From positions 26,259,617-26,323,616 of the forward strand of contig OZ025207.1 in the NCBI GenBank assembly GCA_964019055.1: 64,000 nt of DNA. Reading direction: 5' to 3'. The position numbers and the translations under genes are program-made. The notes below the pieces were generated by a model, which was given only the letters and a program-made list of their open reading frames with translations, made no database searches and was not told where the DNA came from. The DNA is from Anthopleura xanthogrammica. Lineage: Eukaryota > Cnidaria > Anthozoa > Actiniaria > Actiniidae. Of this stretch, positions 11,854-24,230 are shown piece by piece. Position 1 is the first letter of the stretch. Each line of letters opens with the position of its first letter.

Positions 11854-12968
11854 ATTTGATGCAAATGAGCCAAATGGAAGTGCTTTTATGGGTCGTAAGA
11901 GAGCAGCTTATAAGCCTTGAAAAAGAGATCATATGCTCGAGTACTTTTAGATCGACCTAATCACATATCAATTTCGGTAATTCGCCACTCTTTGTCAATA
12001 AATGTTGCTAGTTTTACAATGCAATCCAATGAATAAACTTTCAATTATTCACATGCTCCAAAATACGAGATTTTTTTCTATGAAATTATGTTCTAAACAC
12101 CACAAAATTTTACAACAAATGCAGGGCTGGATGGCAACTCTCCCTACCATATATGTTTTGGTAAATGTTGCTTTGTTCGATGTTTTATAACTTAGAGCAA
12201 GATTATCTTTTGAATTCTAGACGTTGTTTTTTGTTTTATCCTCAGCTGGAGTTCAATTATGCGAAAATCGTGAAAAAACGTGTTAACAGATATTCACCTA
12301 TGGTCATAAGGCCTTTCTACTTTCCTTGCTATTTTTGTTAAAATAAATATTATGAAAATGGTAAAAAAATTATAAAAAATTCAGTATATCTTGCTATCAT
12401 ATTGTCCAGTATTAAAAATACGTTAATAATTCGGATTAGAAATTATATCACATAGATAATTATATACGTAAATAAATAATTACTTATTAGCTGCGATGAA
12501 CAAGCTAGAAAAAAAGCTTCTTTCAAATCTATCTGTTCTAACATTAAATTGAGAAAAAATGACTCGCGTTACGCATATATTACATACCCTTTGAGAAATA
12601 GCCCTGGTCAGGAGAAGAATATGAATATAAGGCGCAAGGAAGGAATATAATGTTAGCAAAAGTCTTAGTACATAAAGTATTCAGTCTACAAGTAGCCAGA
12701 CGGGGCATGTTTAGAGTAGAAAGAGCGCACAACAGAATAGGATAGATGAAAGGATCCATAAGGTGTTTTCCTCCTTTTTTCAAACAACCCACCGAACATG
12801 TTTGAGCGGCCGCTAAATCATCTTTCCTTAGTTTGATTGTTATGAAATCCATACAATATATCCTGCGTAGATTGAAATTTATAAAAATGTAAAATTTAAG
12901 CAAATTAACGATAAAATAGCGGCGATAAACAAGAATATTTAAATTCAGCTAAGCCTAAATTCTGAGCG

Positions 12969-13054
12969 GTTGTAATAAAAAGGTAAATTTTACACCGTAA
13001 AAAAAATAAGAAAGATGACTTACTGACGTTTCGGACGCTAGTCCTTCGTCGGAG
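12969..13054 (-). mobile_element. 86-bp retroelement tail insertion with hammerhead-like core
   Basis: Flanked by a 13-bp direct repeat TAAATTCTGAGCG at 12956-12968 and 13055-13067. The sister spacer C (about 38113) has this sequence once, uninterrupted. Read on the minus strand it has CCGACGA, a perfect GGAC/GTCC stem around TAGC, then GAAAC. This resembles the hammerhead core known from the 3' region of Penelope-like elements. It is an extremely 5'-truncated insertion; the exact family is inferred. Confidence 0.7.
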
Positions 13055-14370
13055 TAAATTCTGAGCGATTACGACGGTACCCAAGAAAACCTATTCTATT
13101 AAATTATCGTTTATGGCAAACAAAATATCTAAAATCTAGAAAATTTTATCTGACAAATGTTGTGTAAATCGTAAAAACATTCTGAATTCGAGATTTTCTG
13201 TACGAATACGGAGTATCCATAAGTTGCTTAGTTTGGTTTAGGAATTTTTAACAACCTTACACGACAAAATGTTCCTTTAACATTTCAAATGAAACCTTAG
13301 AAGTTTTACGGAGTTTCTCCTTTGCGTTTTTGAGATTGAACTTTGTATAGGAAATCACAGTTTTTTCAGAGTGCCTCATATCGTTGTTGTAGCTAGTTTC
13401 AACACTTTTCCTTGATATTTTAAAAACCGCAAGATAGATATTTTTAAATATTTCATGATCGTTTTCTCATTATAAGATTAAAACTGTCTGAAAGTTTCAT
13501 CTGGATTGAAACATTTTAACTGGGTCAAATAAATTTCTGAAGTTAGCTTAAGATGCAATTGAAGCTTGACGGAGAGTTCTAATTAATTCAGCTGGAATCA
13601 TAACACAACTTTGAATTGCATTTTAATAATCAAATAGACACAAAAGAAAACAATGGAATTAAAGTAAACTGATGTGTATAAGTCTAATATCTATTTCACG
13701 GATTCAGTGATTTCTCTCTATTTTGCTCTTTTGTGAATTCGAGGACATTATTTAAGGACGTTCATGTTCATTGTTGCCATGCCTCCTTTCTACACGCGTA
13801 TGTGGTGTTCACTTGCTCATCGTGATGACGCTAAATTGAATGTTTTGATAGGAAAAATATCAAAAACAAAAACTACAAACTCTTATAGCGGTAAAACGGA
13901 GTTGGGAAACGGGTTTTTTTTATTTATTTTTTATTTTTTAAAGTACTCTACAATATCATACTTCATAGAAAACAAATTGGCAATGGGATCAAATCTAAAT
14001 CACATATTTTTGTGCATAAATCACATATTTTGTGAATAGAATTTTACATAACATGAAGGCTACAAGTCCACCTTGTAGCCCTATATCATTTTAAATTTCT
14101 AATTTTCAACATAACGTTTAAATGCTAAGCAATTATTGAGTGAAAATGTAGTTAATTGATTTTTCTGTAAAATATATGGCTTCTTATAAACAGCTTTCCA
14201 TGTTTGCGTTGTTCAAGCATTTTTACCGCTAAAAGGATAAACGTCCATGCAATCTGACGAAGCACATTTTTTATTCGCTCATTCTTCTAGCATGATATAC
14301 TTTCATCATGGTATTTTTTAAACTGAGACGATGGGATCTTTTGACCATGAAGTGCCCCAATTAAAATGAC

Positions 14371-14689
14371 TGATACGATTAAACTTTAGAATCTCGATTG
14401 GTTAAATTTTATGCCCTACAGTGAAATGGTAATAATTTCTTCATACATATATTTCCTCAGTCATATCAAAGAAGAATGGAGTTGTCTTTCGTCCTTAGAT
14501 ATCAATGATACTCCTCATTTCAAAATCCTTTACCGTCTCTGATACTCAAAGCAAAAAAAAAAAAAAAACTAGTGTGGGCTTCCTGTGGAGTAATGCGGAA
14601 AAAACTAAAAGTGTCAAAAAATAACAAATTTTGAGACGCTCTAGATCTCAAACGTGGCCCAATCACTAGTTGATATGTTTTACACTTAT
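14371..14689 (+). repeat. Upstream part of the leader block, gene 2
   Basis: Begins with ACGATTAAACTTTAGAATC. It carries the shared AGTGTGGGCTTCCTGTGG segment found before every gene (4250, 24440, 39670, 54485) and the orphan blocks. Function unknown; it may be distal promoter sequence. No gene. Confidence 0.55.
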
Positions 14690-14952
14690 TCCGCGTTGAT
14701 AATAAAAAAACGTTATACCTAAAAATATTGGCCAATGGGCGCAGCTGACTATTGAAATGTATATGACAAACCGTCAAAAGTGTTTGAATTTAATCTTTCC
14801 CACGCACATATTGTGATGTCAAACTTGTTACAACAAGAAAAAAAAATGACCACATGGTGTAAATTGTGGTTTTACTTACCAGATGAAGCTAAGTGTAGGT
14901 CATTGTCTGTTAGGACATCTTTGACCAAGGATCCAGATAACACATCTTACAG
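14690..14952 (+). promoter_or_regulatory. Conserved promoter and leader exon, gene 2
   Basis: Same arrangement as for gene 1: GGCCAATGGGCGCAGC, TATATGACAAACCGTC, TGTGATGTCAAAC, CACATG. The 70-nt candidate leader exon is at 14883-14952, with donor ACAG|GTAGGT, joining to the acceptor at 15944. An upstream ATG in the leader opens a 13-residue frame (MKLSVGHCLLGHL) ending before the donor. Confidence 0.65.
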
Positions 14953-15525
14953 GTAGGTGATGGGGGATTTCAGTTTTTGTTGACATGATAAGTTTTTATG
15001 GCAAGGGGTGCTAACGATAATAATCTTCTAGAGAATATATACGATGCATATTGGGAAATGAGTTTAAAGGTCGTTTTTTTCCACAAAGATTAATAATTAT
15101 TTCTTTAATGGTTTGAAAGATAACATGCAAACAGGAAATGGAATAGCTTTCGTCTGAATTTTAGGATGTGAGAGACAAAGAACTCGGGCCCCCAAACACT
15201 TCTGGAGAATGAGAAAATAAAACTTAAAAAATCATATTTTCATAATTGGTGAAGAAATTTAGTAAGAATACTGGTTTTTCGTTTTGCCCACTTTTTCTCG
15301 CAAACACGCGGCTACGGAGGGATGAGAACTGGAGAGTCCGAAAAAAACCCTCTTGTCAAGTGAGAGAACGACACATTAATTCAGCTAGACAGATAGCACC
15401 GTATTAGAACCGCTACCAACCATTAGAATCTGAAAATAAAATTAAACCGTTCATTGTTTTTACGAGGGTAAAATGTAGTACTTAATTAACAGCCACCGAC
15501 TAAAACCTGTGGCCCTCGTTCCAAG

Positions 15526-15716
15526 ATCGAATTAGAACTTAGAAGTTGATTTTTTATTGAGAGATGAAAACCGAAGATCAGGGAGAAAAACCCTGGAAGA
15601 ACAGGAGAGAACCAACAAACAACTCTACTCGCATACGACACCAAGTCCGGCGGGATTCTAACCCGTGTCGCATTTGTAAAAGGCAAGCGCTCTCACCGCT
15701 ACGCCACCCGTGCTTT
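15526..15716 (-). mobile_element. tRNA-derived SINE upstream of gene 2
   Basis: Minus-strand tRNA-like head: the A-box-like region is the complement of ACCGCTACGCCACC, and the B-box-like region is the complement of GGGATTCTAACCC. The body is the complement of GGAGAGAACCAACAAAC. It occupies the same place as the copies before genes 3, 4 and 5, so it was inserted before those units were duplicated. Gene 1 lacks it. Confidence 0.75.
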
Positions 15717-15950
15717 CCTAAAAATATCAGTTGAGATAAAATTTATCAAGTCAATCTTTTACTTTATAATTACGGCGGAATACGTTTGAGCTTTATTCAT
15801 CGTCTTTCTTCCAAAGAGTCTAAAAAGTTCAAGTTAAAAAAGTACAAACGATGTGTGTACGTTGAGATATTAATATAAACAAGACATCAGAAATTGTAAA
15901 CTTAGGCCTCTTCTAATTTATTTCATCGATTTTTTCATTCACAGTACAAA

Positions 15951-18900
15951 ATGAGGTTCTTCGTGGTCGTGCTAATCGTGGGTTTGGCTGTTTTCGTTTT
16001 TCCCGCCATCAAGCCGGCGTGCGGACTGAAAAACAAACCAACCAGTCAGGTAAGCTAATGGTTCTATTAAAAGTTGGGGTTGATTAACAAACTAAGTTAA
16101 GAAAATGAATCGATTGATATCTAATTTTCATGGTTAATATTCTATAAAATAACAAAAACAATAAATGATATAAAATCGTATTTAGCAGTGGCATCCCTAC
16201 AGAGTAGTTATTCGTCCACTGAAATTCCAATTAGAATAGAGCAGCATATTTTGAGTAGTTTTTGCATCCCACATGGAAGAGAGTCTATATTAATGTTAAA
16301 CAATCAGTGACATATTCGTCATAGTGGGTTTGCTGGTCATAGCAAGGGGTTAATCATCTACGTTCTAGGGGCCGACTAACCTCTCCCTAAGGCTTCGGGC
16401 AAGCTTCCTGATCAGTCTGTAATTCCTCTCGGGATAGCGGTGTTGGGGTCAAAATCTCCAGCGTAGCCGTAAGTCCATACGATGGTCCTGGGTAATCAAT
16501 CAATCAATAAGAATAAAAAGAATATTTTTCTTAGGAAATTTGATTTGAAAAAAAAATCCATTTGCAAAGAAATAACGAGAGGAATCCTAACAGTGGCTCT
16601 GGCTTTTAGTAGCTGATAACACTTCCGATAGTCCGGCCTGTTAACGACAAAAAAGGCCGAGAAATTAATGCCCAATCAATTTAGAAAGGATTGTAGCCAC
16701 ATGCCTCAATGTTCAGAAGCTATTGTACAATTGTAATTGCGCCGGTTGGTTGCACTTTATCGAGCTCGTCTTTTTTCTGTTTAGTTTATATCTGTCATAT
16801 TTTAATTCCATTATCTTATATTGATATATCTATATAATTACAAAAACAATAAATAATATAAAAATCGTATTTAGCAGTGGCATCCCTACAGAGTAGTTAT
16901 TCGTCCACTGAAATTCCAATTAGAATATAGAGCAGCATATTTTGAGTAGTTTTTGCATCCCACATGGAAGAGAATCTATATTAATGTTAAACAATCAGTG
17001 ACACATTCGTCATAGTGGGTTTGCTGTTCATAGCAAGGGGTTAATCATCTTACGGTCTAGGGGCCGATTAACCTCTCCCTAAGGCTCCGGCCCAGCTTCC
17101 TGATCAGTCTGTAATTCCTCCCGGGATCGGCGGTGTTGAGGTCGAAATCTCCAGCGTAGCCATCCATATGAGCACTCGATGTCTGGAATTATGGTCCTGG
17201 GTAATCAATCATACAGTAAGAATAAAAAGAATATTCTTCTTAGGAAATTTGATTTAAAAAAAAGCATTTTGCAAAGAAATAACAAGAGGAATCACAAGTA
17301 GTATAATTATGCAAAATTAGAATCATGCAAAGTAAATGCCGATCATTGTTATTGTCTTATCTCAATTGTAATTGGTTCATACATCACAACTTCGCATTGA
17401 GCAATATGGCGGCTCGAAAGAGGAAGATAAAGGTTTCTACGCTGCTTTTTTAAAAAAATGTTTATCTACGGCAGATATTTTGCCAGCAAAACATTATAAA
17501 AGACACAGAGGAAACGAATTTGGGAAGTCGACATATTCATTTCGAGACGTAAATCTTTGGCAGGGTAGGAGGAAGATCCTCTACGACTGTAGAATCACGA
17601 AGTTAATCATAAAGTTAGGTTATGAAATAATTCTATGTTTTCCTCATTTAATAAATGTTAATTTATCATACAAGGATTCAGAGTTCTTAGTGCTGTGGAA
17701 GGGATTTTCGCCGTTCGATGCTTCAAGGGAACACGAGAAAAATATCATCCCAGAGCGTATTCGGTGCGTTATAACTCCTTAGTATTTCGTTTTCTTTTTT
17801 GTTGTGAAACCGAAATGTAATTTAAAGGTTTGGTTCTGATTTATTATTTCTGTTAAAGATTAAGCTTGCAAGTTAGTTGTTGAACTTCTAAGCCGTGCAG
17901 CTGTTGTAGTTTAGTATTTTGTAAGATATCGAGGAATTAAAACTCTAGCCCTAATTTTAATTTGAGAACTGTAAGTATAGGAATACTCCGTAAAAATACC
18001 GCCGCTAATACGCATGTCCGTTGGAATTTCTGGCGATGGAGTAAAATAGAGATGTTCTTTGCCGTCTTGTGTTGTTCTTGTTGCTTTCAGCTGCAAACAA
18101 TCTTTTATGGAAATAGGCGTATAAGCTCATTCATGTGCAATTACAAGCTGGAAAAGCTAAATAAATGGCAAATATTTTGTGAAATATGTATTCCCTCTCA
18201 TATTTCATTTTAACAGAAAATTAACATAAAAACTAATCTACAGAAATATTGATGCTACTGAGAGAAAGTCTTACTTGATTTGACTATCGGAGGCGAACAA
18301 AATAAAGTGAAAATATACGATTGTTCGCTAAAAAACACCTGAAATCTTGAAGACTACTTCTTGATCCATAAAAAAAATTTTATTATGTGTCCCAAAGCGA
18401 ATTTTTCTGTGTATTTGCGAGGCAAAACTTGCTTTGAAATCAACCGGGAACTCTGTGGTGGTACATGGACGGGCGTATACATGTATGTTTGGAAAACGTG
18501 ATAGCGTAATCAAGCCATGAAAAATCAAAACGATGGATGACCATTTTTTCTTAAGTATGGTGCTCCGCTGGCGCGGGCCTTCGCTTCGCTAATATTCACG
18601 TGATTTATTTAAAACCAATGAGATTGAATGTGTGATTACCTTATATGTTGTGTTCAAGTCAGACGCTTTTTTGAGTGCGTTAAAAAATCAAAATGTATTT
18701 TAGAAATAAATATTTTTATTACTAAGGTCTTGTATGAAAATATCATCGAATCATCGCCAACTGTAGAAACATATTGCCTACTCTTAATCAGAAATGTGGT
18801 TAGAAAATCAACTTTCAAAAATAATGTTGTTGTTTTTTTCACTTTTAGCCACGATCTAATTTTTCCTGTTTGGCAGGTCGTCCTGGTATCCCGGGTCTCC

Positions 18901-20042
18901 ACGGTAAACCCGGTACTCCTGGACGATACGGACGAGATGGAAGACCAGGTATTCAAGGTAAACAAGGTCCTCGAGGGTTTGACGGAAGTCCAGGAAAAAA
19001 AGGACCCCCCGGAGCTCCTGGTGCAACCGGTCCCCGGGGACCTAAGGGTCCAAAGGGAGATGCTGGACCAAAAGGAGAGAAAGGAGAGCCTGGTGCGAGA
19101 GGTCTTTCATCCTATTCGAACTGGAAAGAATGTTCGTGGACTAGCGTCAACGAAGAAAAAGACAACGGGTTGATTAGGGTAGGTACATTTTTGTGAGTAA
19201 ATTGCTTATAATTGAATACCTAGTATTTCTATTCCACTGAATACTTGCATGGTCTGTGAGCCAACATATTAACGGATCAGGAGCCCATTACTAGGAGCAT
19301 TCATCTCCCATACTGGGTCTGTAGACCACCACATTCACAGATCAGGTGCCGATAACTAGGAGCATCCATCTTCCATGCTGGGTCTGTAAACCAGCATTTT
19401 TCCAGATTAGGAGCCCATTACAACTGAAGGAGCATCTATCTCCCATATTTGGTGAGACATGGGATGCCAAGGTAAGGAGCCCATTACTAAGAGCATCCAT
19501 CTGTGAGACTATATTTCCAGTGCAGAAAAACATTCAGCTCTAGTCAGTAGCTTCCATCACCCATACCGGGTCTGTGAGCCAGAACATTCCCACTTCAGTA
19601 GCACATTACTCTGGGAGTTGTTCGCTTTGTGCAAAACAATATACTTGTGTAATGCCGGTTTGTCCATTTCTCTTATTTTCCCCTCAAGGATTGTCTTTTT
19701 TACAAGAAACACGCTGATTCCATCCTCCATGTTTACTGGAATGGCGATTTCAGGATTAACAATTGTAACATTTGCTGTAAGCGCTGGTTCTTCACGTTCA
19801 ACGGTGCTGAATGCAAGGCTCCTCGAGCAATAGATGGTAACTTGTTTATGAGAAAGGGTGTGGGTCATGACATCCACCGTGTCCGCCATATTGAAGGTCA
19901 CTGTGACAAGATCCACAAGGGACATGTCCGTGTTGGCTTCAATGTCGGGAACTGTGCAGGGTTTAGAAATGCTGACGCTTACACTGGATATAACTCTGCC
20001 AGCCGGCTTTTCGTAGAGGAGGTGCCCAAGCCCCAGCCGTGA
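15951..20042 (+). CDS. CTHRC1-like secreted short collagen, paralogue 2
   Basis: Coding exons 15951-16049, 18849-19178 and 19689-20042; 260 residues. Signal peptide 1-25. 25 perfect Gly-X-Y triplets at 43-117 with the charged run [19 protein letters not shown] precedes the exon 2/3 junction. The C-terminal domain (144-260) has [22 protein letters not shown] and [20 protein letters not shown]. One family motif differs: TGYNSAS replaces TGWNSAS. Intron 1 (2.8 kb) holds a duplicated GC-rich block and a chromodomain relic. Intron 2 holds a minisatellite. The polyadenylation signal AATAAA is at 20139. Expected to be secreted and trimeric by homology; expression is probably set by the leader block at 14690-14952. 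Confidence 0.92.
16358..16491. other. GC-rich intronic block, gene 2 first copy
   Basis: Homologous to 5944-6105, lacking the AACTCGATGTCTGG part near its end. The hairpin-forming GGGGCCGAC ... GCTTCGGGC is slightly mismatched here. Confidence 0.5.
17049..17200. other. GC-rich intronic block, gene 2 second copy
   Basis: Homologous to 5944-6105. It has the GATCGGCGG variant shared with genes 3 and 4, rather than the GATAGCGG of the first gene 2 copy and genes 1 and 5. The second copy may therefore have come in from a gene 3/4-like unit. Confidence 0.5.
17406..17782 (+). pseudogene. Chromodomain-like ORF relic in intron 1 of gene 2
   Basis: Starts with ATGGCGGCTCG encoding [10 protein letters not shown] and ends with a chromodomain-like tail, [19 protein letters not shown], then [12 protein letters not shown] and stop. 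The frame is broken after LLF by a TAA, and the middle is AT-rich and intron-like. Chromodomains normally have Trp in the (T/S)WEPEEN motif; here it is Arg, as in the copies in genes 3 and 4. A decayed nested gene, or a retrocopy carried along by the duplications. Confidence 0.6.
17960..18605. repeat. Interspersed repeat shared by introns of genes 2-4
   Basis: Contains ACTACTTCTTGATCCATAA, a GTGGTACATGGACGGGCG segment and the GC-rich end GGTGCTCCGCTGGCGCGGGC. Related copies are at 28560-28995, 43740-44110 and, more diverged, 47490-48430. Noncoding; a likely old transposon whose class I cannot assign. Confidence 0.6.
19226..19600. repeat. Degenerate minisatellite in intron 2 of gene 2
   Basis: Five to six imperfect repeats with a period of roughly 60-75 bp around GGGTCTGTNNACCA, CAGATCAGGAGCCCATTAC and AGGAGCATCCATCTCCCAT. 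It is absent from the other genes' intron 2. Confidence 0.75.
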
Positions 20043-20634
20043 AAACTATCCATCTGTCACAAGACTTACGCTAGACTGATTGAATGCCATGTCTTAAAAG
20101 CAGTTTTAAAATATACTTTGACATGTAATAGTTGATGAAATAAAAGAAAACATCAAAAATGAATGTTATCATAGTTGTTCATTGCGCTGTTTGGATTAGC
20201 CTATCAAAAGATTTAATTCGCGCTCCTTATTAAAAAGAAATAAGATAAATAAAATAAATAATGATAATTAATAGTGGATTCCACAGAGTGGCTCTTCTTC
20301 CGCTGCATTCCAAAGTTTTTTAGTCTTGAAATATTTCGTTCAGTCGCAATAAACGATCTCACTTTGCCAAACAAGGTATGAGTTGTGTCGGCTTTTGTTA
20401 TGTCTTCTGTACTGCGGGAATTATAACCCTATTACAGCGCTTTTCATATTTCGGCGACCTAACCAACTCCATACGTCTTGTATTTTGGTTTCCGTCAATC
20501 AAACTTCATCGGGACGAGTTCATTCCGATCGCGAGCGATAACGAAATTCCCGTGTTTAAATGGCTGTATAGTCACGGGAATAGATATAAATTATCACATA
20601 TTAAGCGAGTGAGAGATATGATACGGAAAACATG
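20043..20634 (+). other. 3' UTR and unique spacer after gene 2
   Basis: The first 120 bp resemble the 3' flanks of genes 3 and 4 (ACTGATTGAATGC, GATGAAATAAA). An open frame at 20378-20659 has no recognisable domain and runs into the repeated spacer, so I do not call it. Confidence 0.5.
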
Positions 20635-23600
20635 CAATAAAAACAATATCAGCTCTTAACATGTAATAATTTGTACACTACACATTACACATTTAGGGTT
20701 AATTTTATATTATTATATACTGCAAGATTTTATAGGACAGTTTATCGTGAAGTGATATCGTATTACTTCACTGATATAGTTTTTATTCACGGCTTTTTTT
20801 TCATGGATATTGACTCTTAATGTTTAATAAATTATCCCCCGGTATCTAACATAACAATGGAATCCAAGATGGCCGCCGTATCGGTAAAAAGGTCTTTTGT
20901 CGTGTTTTTTTCCTGAATTAGTTATCTTTTCAAATGGATATAATAAATTAAACATATTAAATTATATTTTGGAATATTATTAGATAAAGTCCTCCTTTCG
21001 TACGTAGTAAAAAATAATATTTTCTTTCTGTTGACTTCATGTGATTTCCATTTCCTTCCTACTAATTGCCCTATATGAGGCTGACTACGAGAACAAGAGA
21101 TTGAGAAGAAGATGGAAGAGGAGAAAAAGGTAAAATTTTGAATACATGAGTAAGATAGGTAGCAGATGACGGAATATATTACAAATATGGGCTAGTGAAC
21201 AACTTAAGGCATCAGGATACGTTTGAGGCCTTCGAGATTACTTTACGAGCGAGCCAAATTTCTCGCTGCCTTTTCATTATTATAATATCAGGGCTAAACT
21301 CTTTGTTTAATTGCAAATTTGTGTACTAATATTTTCGTATATAGACATTGACTTTATAATTTTTCACTTTATTGCTTGAGAATGGTGCAGGCTGAGCACC
21401 GAAACATCGCGTTATACTCTTTTTTATTTATAACTTTATATAATATAAAAGTATACATTTTCTGAAAGCTAAATAAACGGAATTTAAAAAAAATCAATAT
21501 GGCATTTTCTGTTTCGCGACACTAAAAAAGTTATTGGCTTACTCTTCAGTTTTTGAGTGACCAAAATATCATTTTAAAAACATTCTAGCTCTTTCAGATT
21601 ACATTGTATCGAACTGAAACTTTGGATTATGGTAAATAACAATACGATCCAAAAAATAATGTCTCAGACTTTTGATATGTTTTTTCATTCAAAATATATT
21701 GTATATCTTCGGATTTAACGCATCATTGCGTACAATCTAAAAATGATATCAAAAAACTGAGACACAGTTTTGAAGCTCATTGTCCACAGAGTATGCTAAT
21801 GTAATTTGTATTGACATAGCGGCAATGCTGATCCTACGAGAAGTCGTCGAATGAAGTGAGGTAGAATGTCACTTTGAACCCAATAACGTTTTTTGTGTTC
21901 CAAAACAGACAATTATAAATAGATATTCCAAAACAACATTTATTAAGCTTTCAGAAAATGTATACTTTTATAACAAAATATTGTAAAGCCCGTGCGAAAT
22001 TTGAGGTAGCGCGTATAGGGGTCCTAATTATATCCTGATACCTTAAAAGATAGTAAGAGTTCTTTGAGAACGATGCAATCACGATACCAATATTTACTTT
22101 CACTTATTCATTGCTTTTTTATCAGTTCTCGTCTTTGAGGGCCACTTTCATAAACACAATGAATATCTTGTTATCCTTCACTGCACATGAAAACTATTGT
22201 GTTTATGCAAAGTGTCACTCAAATTTGATGCAAATGAGCCAAATGGAAGTGCTTTTATGGGTCGTAAGAGCAGCGTAAAATCCTTGAAAGTGAGTTCATA
22301 TGCGCTAGTACTTTTAGATCGACGTAATCACATATCAATTTCGCTAATTTGCCATTAAATGTTTCTAGTTTTACAATGCAATGCAATGAATAAACTTTTA
22401 ATTATTCAGATGCTTCAAAATATGAGATTTTCTTCTTCGAAATTATGTTCTCAACGCTACAAAATTTTACAACAAATGCAGGGCTGGATGGAAACTCTCC
22501 CGACCATATATTTTATGTAAATATTGCTTTGTTCGAGGTTTTATAACTCAGAGTAAGAATTCTAGCCGTTGTTTTTTGTTTTATCTTCAGCTGAAGTTCA
22601 ATTTATGCGAATATCGTGAAAAAACGTGTAAACAGAGATTCACCTATGGTCATAAGGCCTTTGTACTGTCCTTGCTATTTTTGTTAAAATAAAAATTATG
22701 AAAATGGTTATAAAAAAGAAAAAAATTCAATATCTTGCTATCATAGTGACCAGTATTAAAATACGGTAATAATTCGAATTAGAAATTATATCACATAGAT
22801 AATTATATACGTAAATAAATAATTACTTATTACCAGCGATGAACGAGCTAGAAAAAAAAAAGCGTCTTTTAAATCTATCTGTTCTAACATTAAACTGAGA
22901 AAAATGACTCGCGTTACGTATATATTTGAGAAATAGCCCTGGTCAGGAGAAGAATATGAATATAAAGCGCAAGGACGGAATATAATTTTAGCAAAAGTCT
23001 TAGTACATAAAGTATTCAGTCTACGAGAAAGAGCGCACAGCAGATAAGGAAAGATGAAGGTACAGTTTCCTCCTGTTTTCAAACAACCGCACCAAACATT
23101 TTTGAGCGGCCGTTAAACCAACTTTCCTTAGTTCAATTATTATGAAATTCATGTAACATTTCCGGCTTAGATTAAAGTTTATAGCAATGTAAAACTTAAG
23201 CAAATTAACGATAAATTAGCGGCGATAAACAAGAATATTTGAATTCAGCTAAGCCTAATATCGTTGTTGTAGCTAGTTTCAACACTTTTCCTTGATATTT
23301 TAAAAACTGCAAGATAGATGTTTTTTAAATATTTTATGATCGTTGTTTCATTACATGATAAAAACTGTCTGAAAGTTTAATCTGTATTGAAACATTTAAA
23401 CTGGGTCAAATAAATTTATGAAGTTATCCTAAGATGACGATTGAAGCTTGACGGAGAGTTCTAATTAATTCAGCTGGAATCATAACACAACTTTGAATTG
23501 CATTTTAATAATCAAATAAACACAAAAGAAAACAATGGAATTAAAGTAAACTGATGTGTATTAGTCTAATATATATTTCACGGATTAAGTGATTTGCCTC

Positions 23601-24230
23601 TATTTTTTTATTTTTTTATTTTTTGTGAATTCGAGAACATCATTTAAGGACGTTCATGGTCATTGTTGGCATGCCTCCTTTCTACACGCGAATGTTGTGT
23701 TCACGTGCTTATCGTGACGACGCTAAATTCAATGTTTTGATAGGAAAAATATCAAGAACAAAAACTACTAACTCTTATAGCGCTAAAATCGGGAAACGGG
23801 GTTTTTTATTTTGTTTTTTTTAAAGTAATTTACAATATCAAACTTCATAGAAAACAAATTGTCGATAGGATCAAATCTAAATCACATTTTTTTGTGCATA
23901 AATCACATATTTTGTGAATATAATTTTTACATAACGTGATATTATTTTAAATTTCTAATTTTTAGCATGCATTTTAAATGCTAAGCAATTATTTAGTAAA
24001 AATGTAGTTAATCGATTATTCGTTAAAATATATGGCTTCTTTTAAACAGCTTTCCATGTTTGCGTTGTTCGCGCGTTTTTACCGCTAAAAGGATAAACGT
24101 ACACGCAATCTGACGAAGCCTATTTTTTATTCGCTCATTTTACTTCTAGCATGACATACTTTCATCATGGTTTATTTTTTAAACTGAGACGATGGGATCT
24201 TTTGACCATGAACTGTATGTAAGAGGAAGC
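20635..24230. repeat. Array spacer block, copy B
   Basis: Homologous to 11141-14370, joined at AATAAAAACAATATCAGCTC. It is interrupted by the TTAA element at 21208-22042. The foldback hairpin is at 22134-22223. Minus-strand frames at 22786-23082 and 23021-23203 are pieces of the frame open in copies A and C, broken here by a deletion. Confidence 0.75.
21208..22042. mobile_element. TTAA-flanked DNA transposon (MITE), 835 bp
   Basis: The termini GGCATCAGGATA and TATCCTGATACC form an inverted repeat with one mismatch, flanked by TTAA at 21204-21207 and 22043-22046. Spacers A (about 11668) and D (about 52088) show the empty site ACTTAAAAGATAG. A longer internal inverted repeat pairs AAGTATACATTTTCTGAAAG near 21450 with its complement near 21955. 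No transposase. TTAA target sites are typical of piggyBac and Kolobok elements; the ends do not start with CCC, so Kolobok-type is more likely. Confidence 0.85.

Larger units (their letters stand above)
11141..14370. repeat. Array spacer block, copy A
   Basis: First of four homologous spacers (others near 20635, 36340 and 51750). Shared landmarks in order are AATATCAGCTC (A and B), TTCCTGAATTAG, a CTTCCTTCCTACTAAT segment, a foldback hairpin, CATGCTCCAAAATAC, CCTGGTCAGGAGAAG, TTCAGCTGGAATCATAAC, TTCTACACGCG and a GGCTACAAG hairpin at 14058-14080. A minus-strand frame at 12580-12903 stays partly open in copies A and C but is broken in B and D, so I do not call it a gene. Specific insertions are listed separately. 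Confidence 0.75.
16140..17260. repeat. Direct duplication inside intron 1 of gene 2
   Basis: About 420 bp starting at ACAAAAACAATAAAT (16147) recurs at 16841, offset by roughly 690 bp. The duplicated part includes CAGTGGCATCCCTACAGAG and the GC-rich block, now at 16358-16491 and 17049-17200. The other genes have this segment once, so the duplication is private to gene 2. Confidence 0.75.

Noticed and set aside
12580..12903. Minus-strand ORF in spacer A, longer in spacer C (37451-38005)
   Set aside because: Broken in spacers B and D, low complexity, no domain; likely a chance frame in a recently duplicated spacer.
13764..14039. Plus-strand ORF in spacers A and C (MFIVAMPPFYTRMW)
   Set aside because: Ends in AT-rich junk, differs in length between copies, no splice or domain support.
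11141..14370. CRISPR-like or satellite array
   Set aside because: Repeats are long tandem gene units, minisatellites and MITEs; no regularly spaced short repeats with unique spacers, and the genome is eukaryotic.
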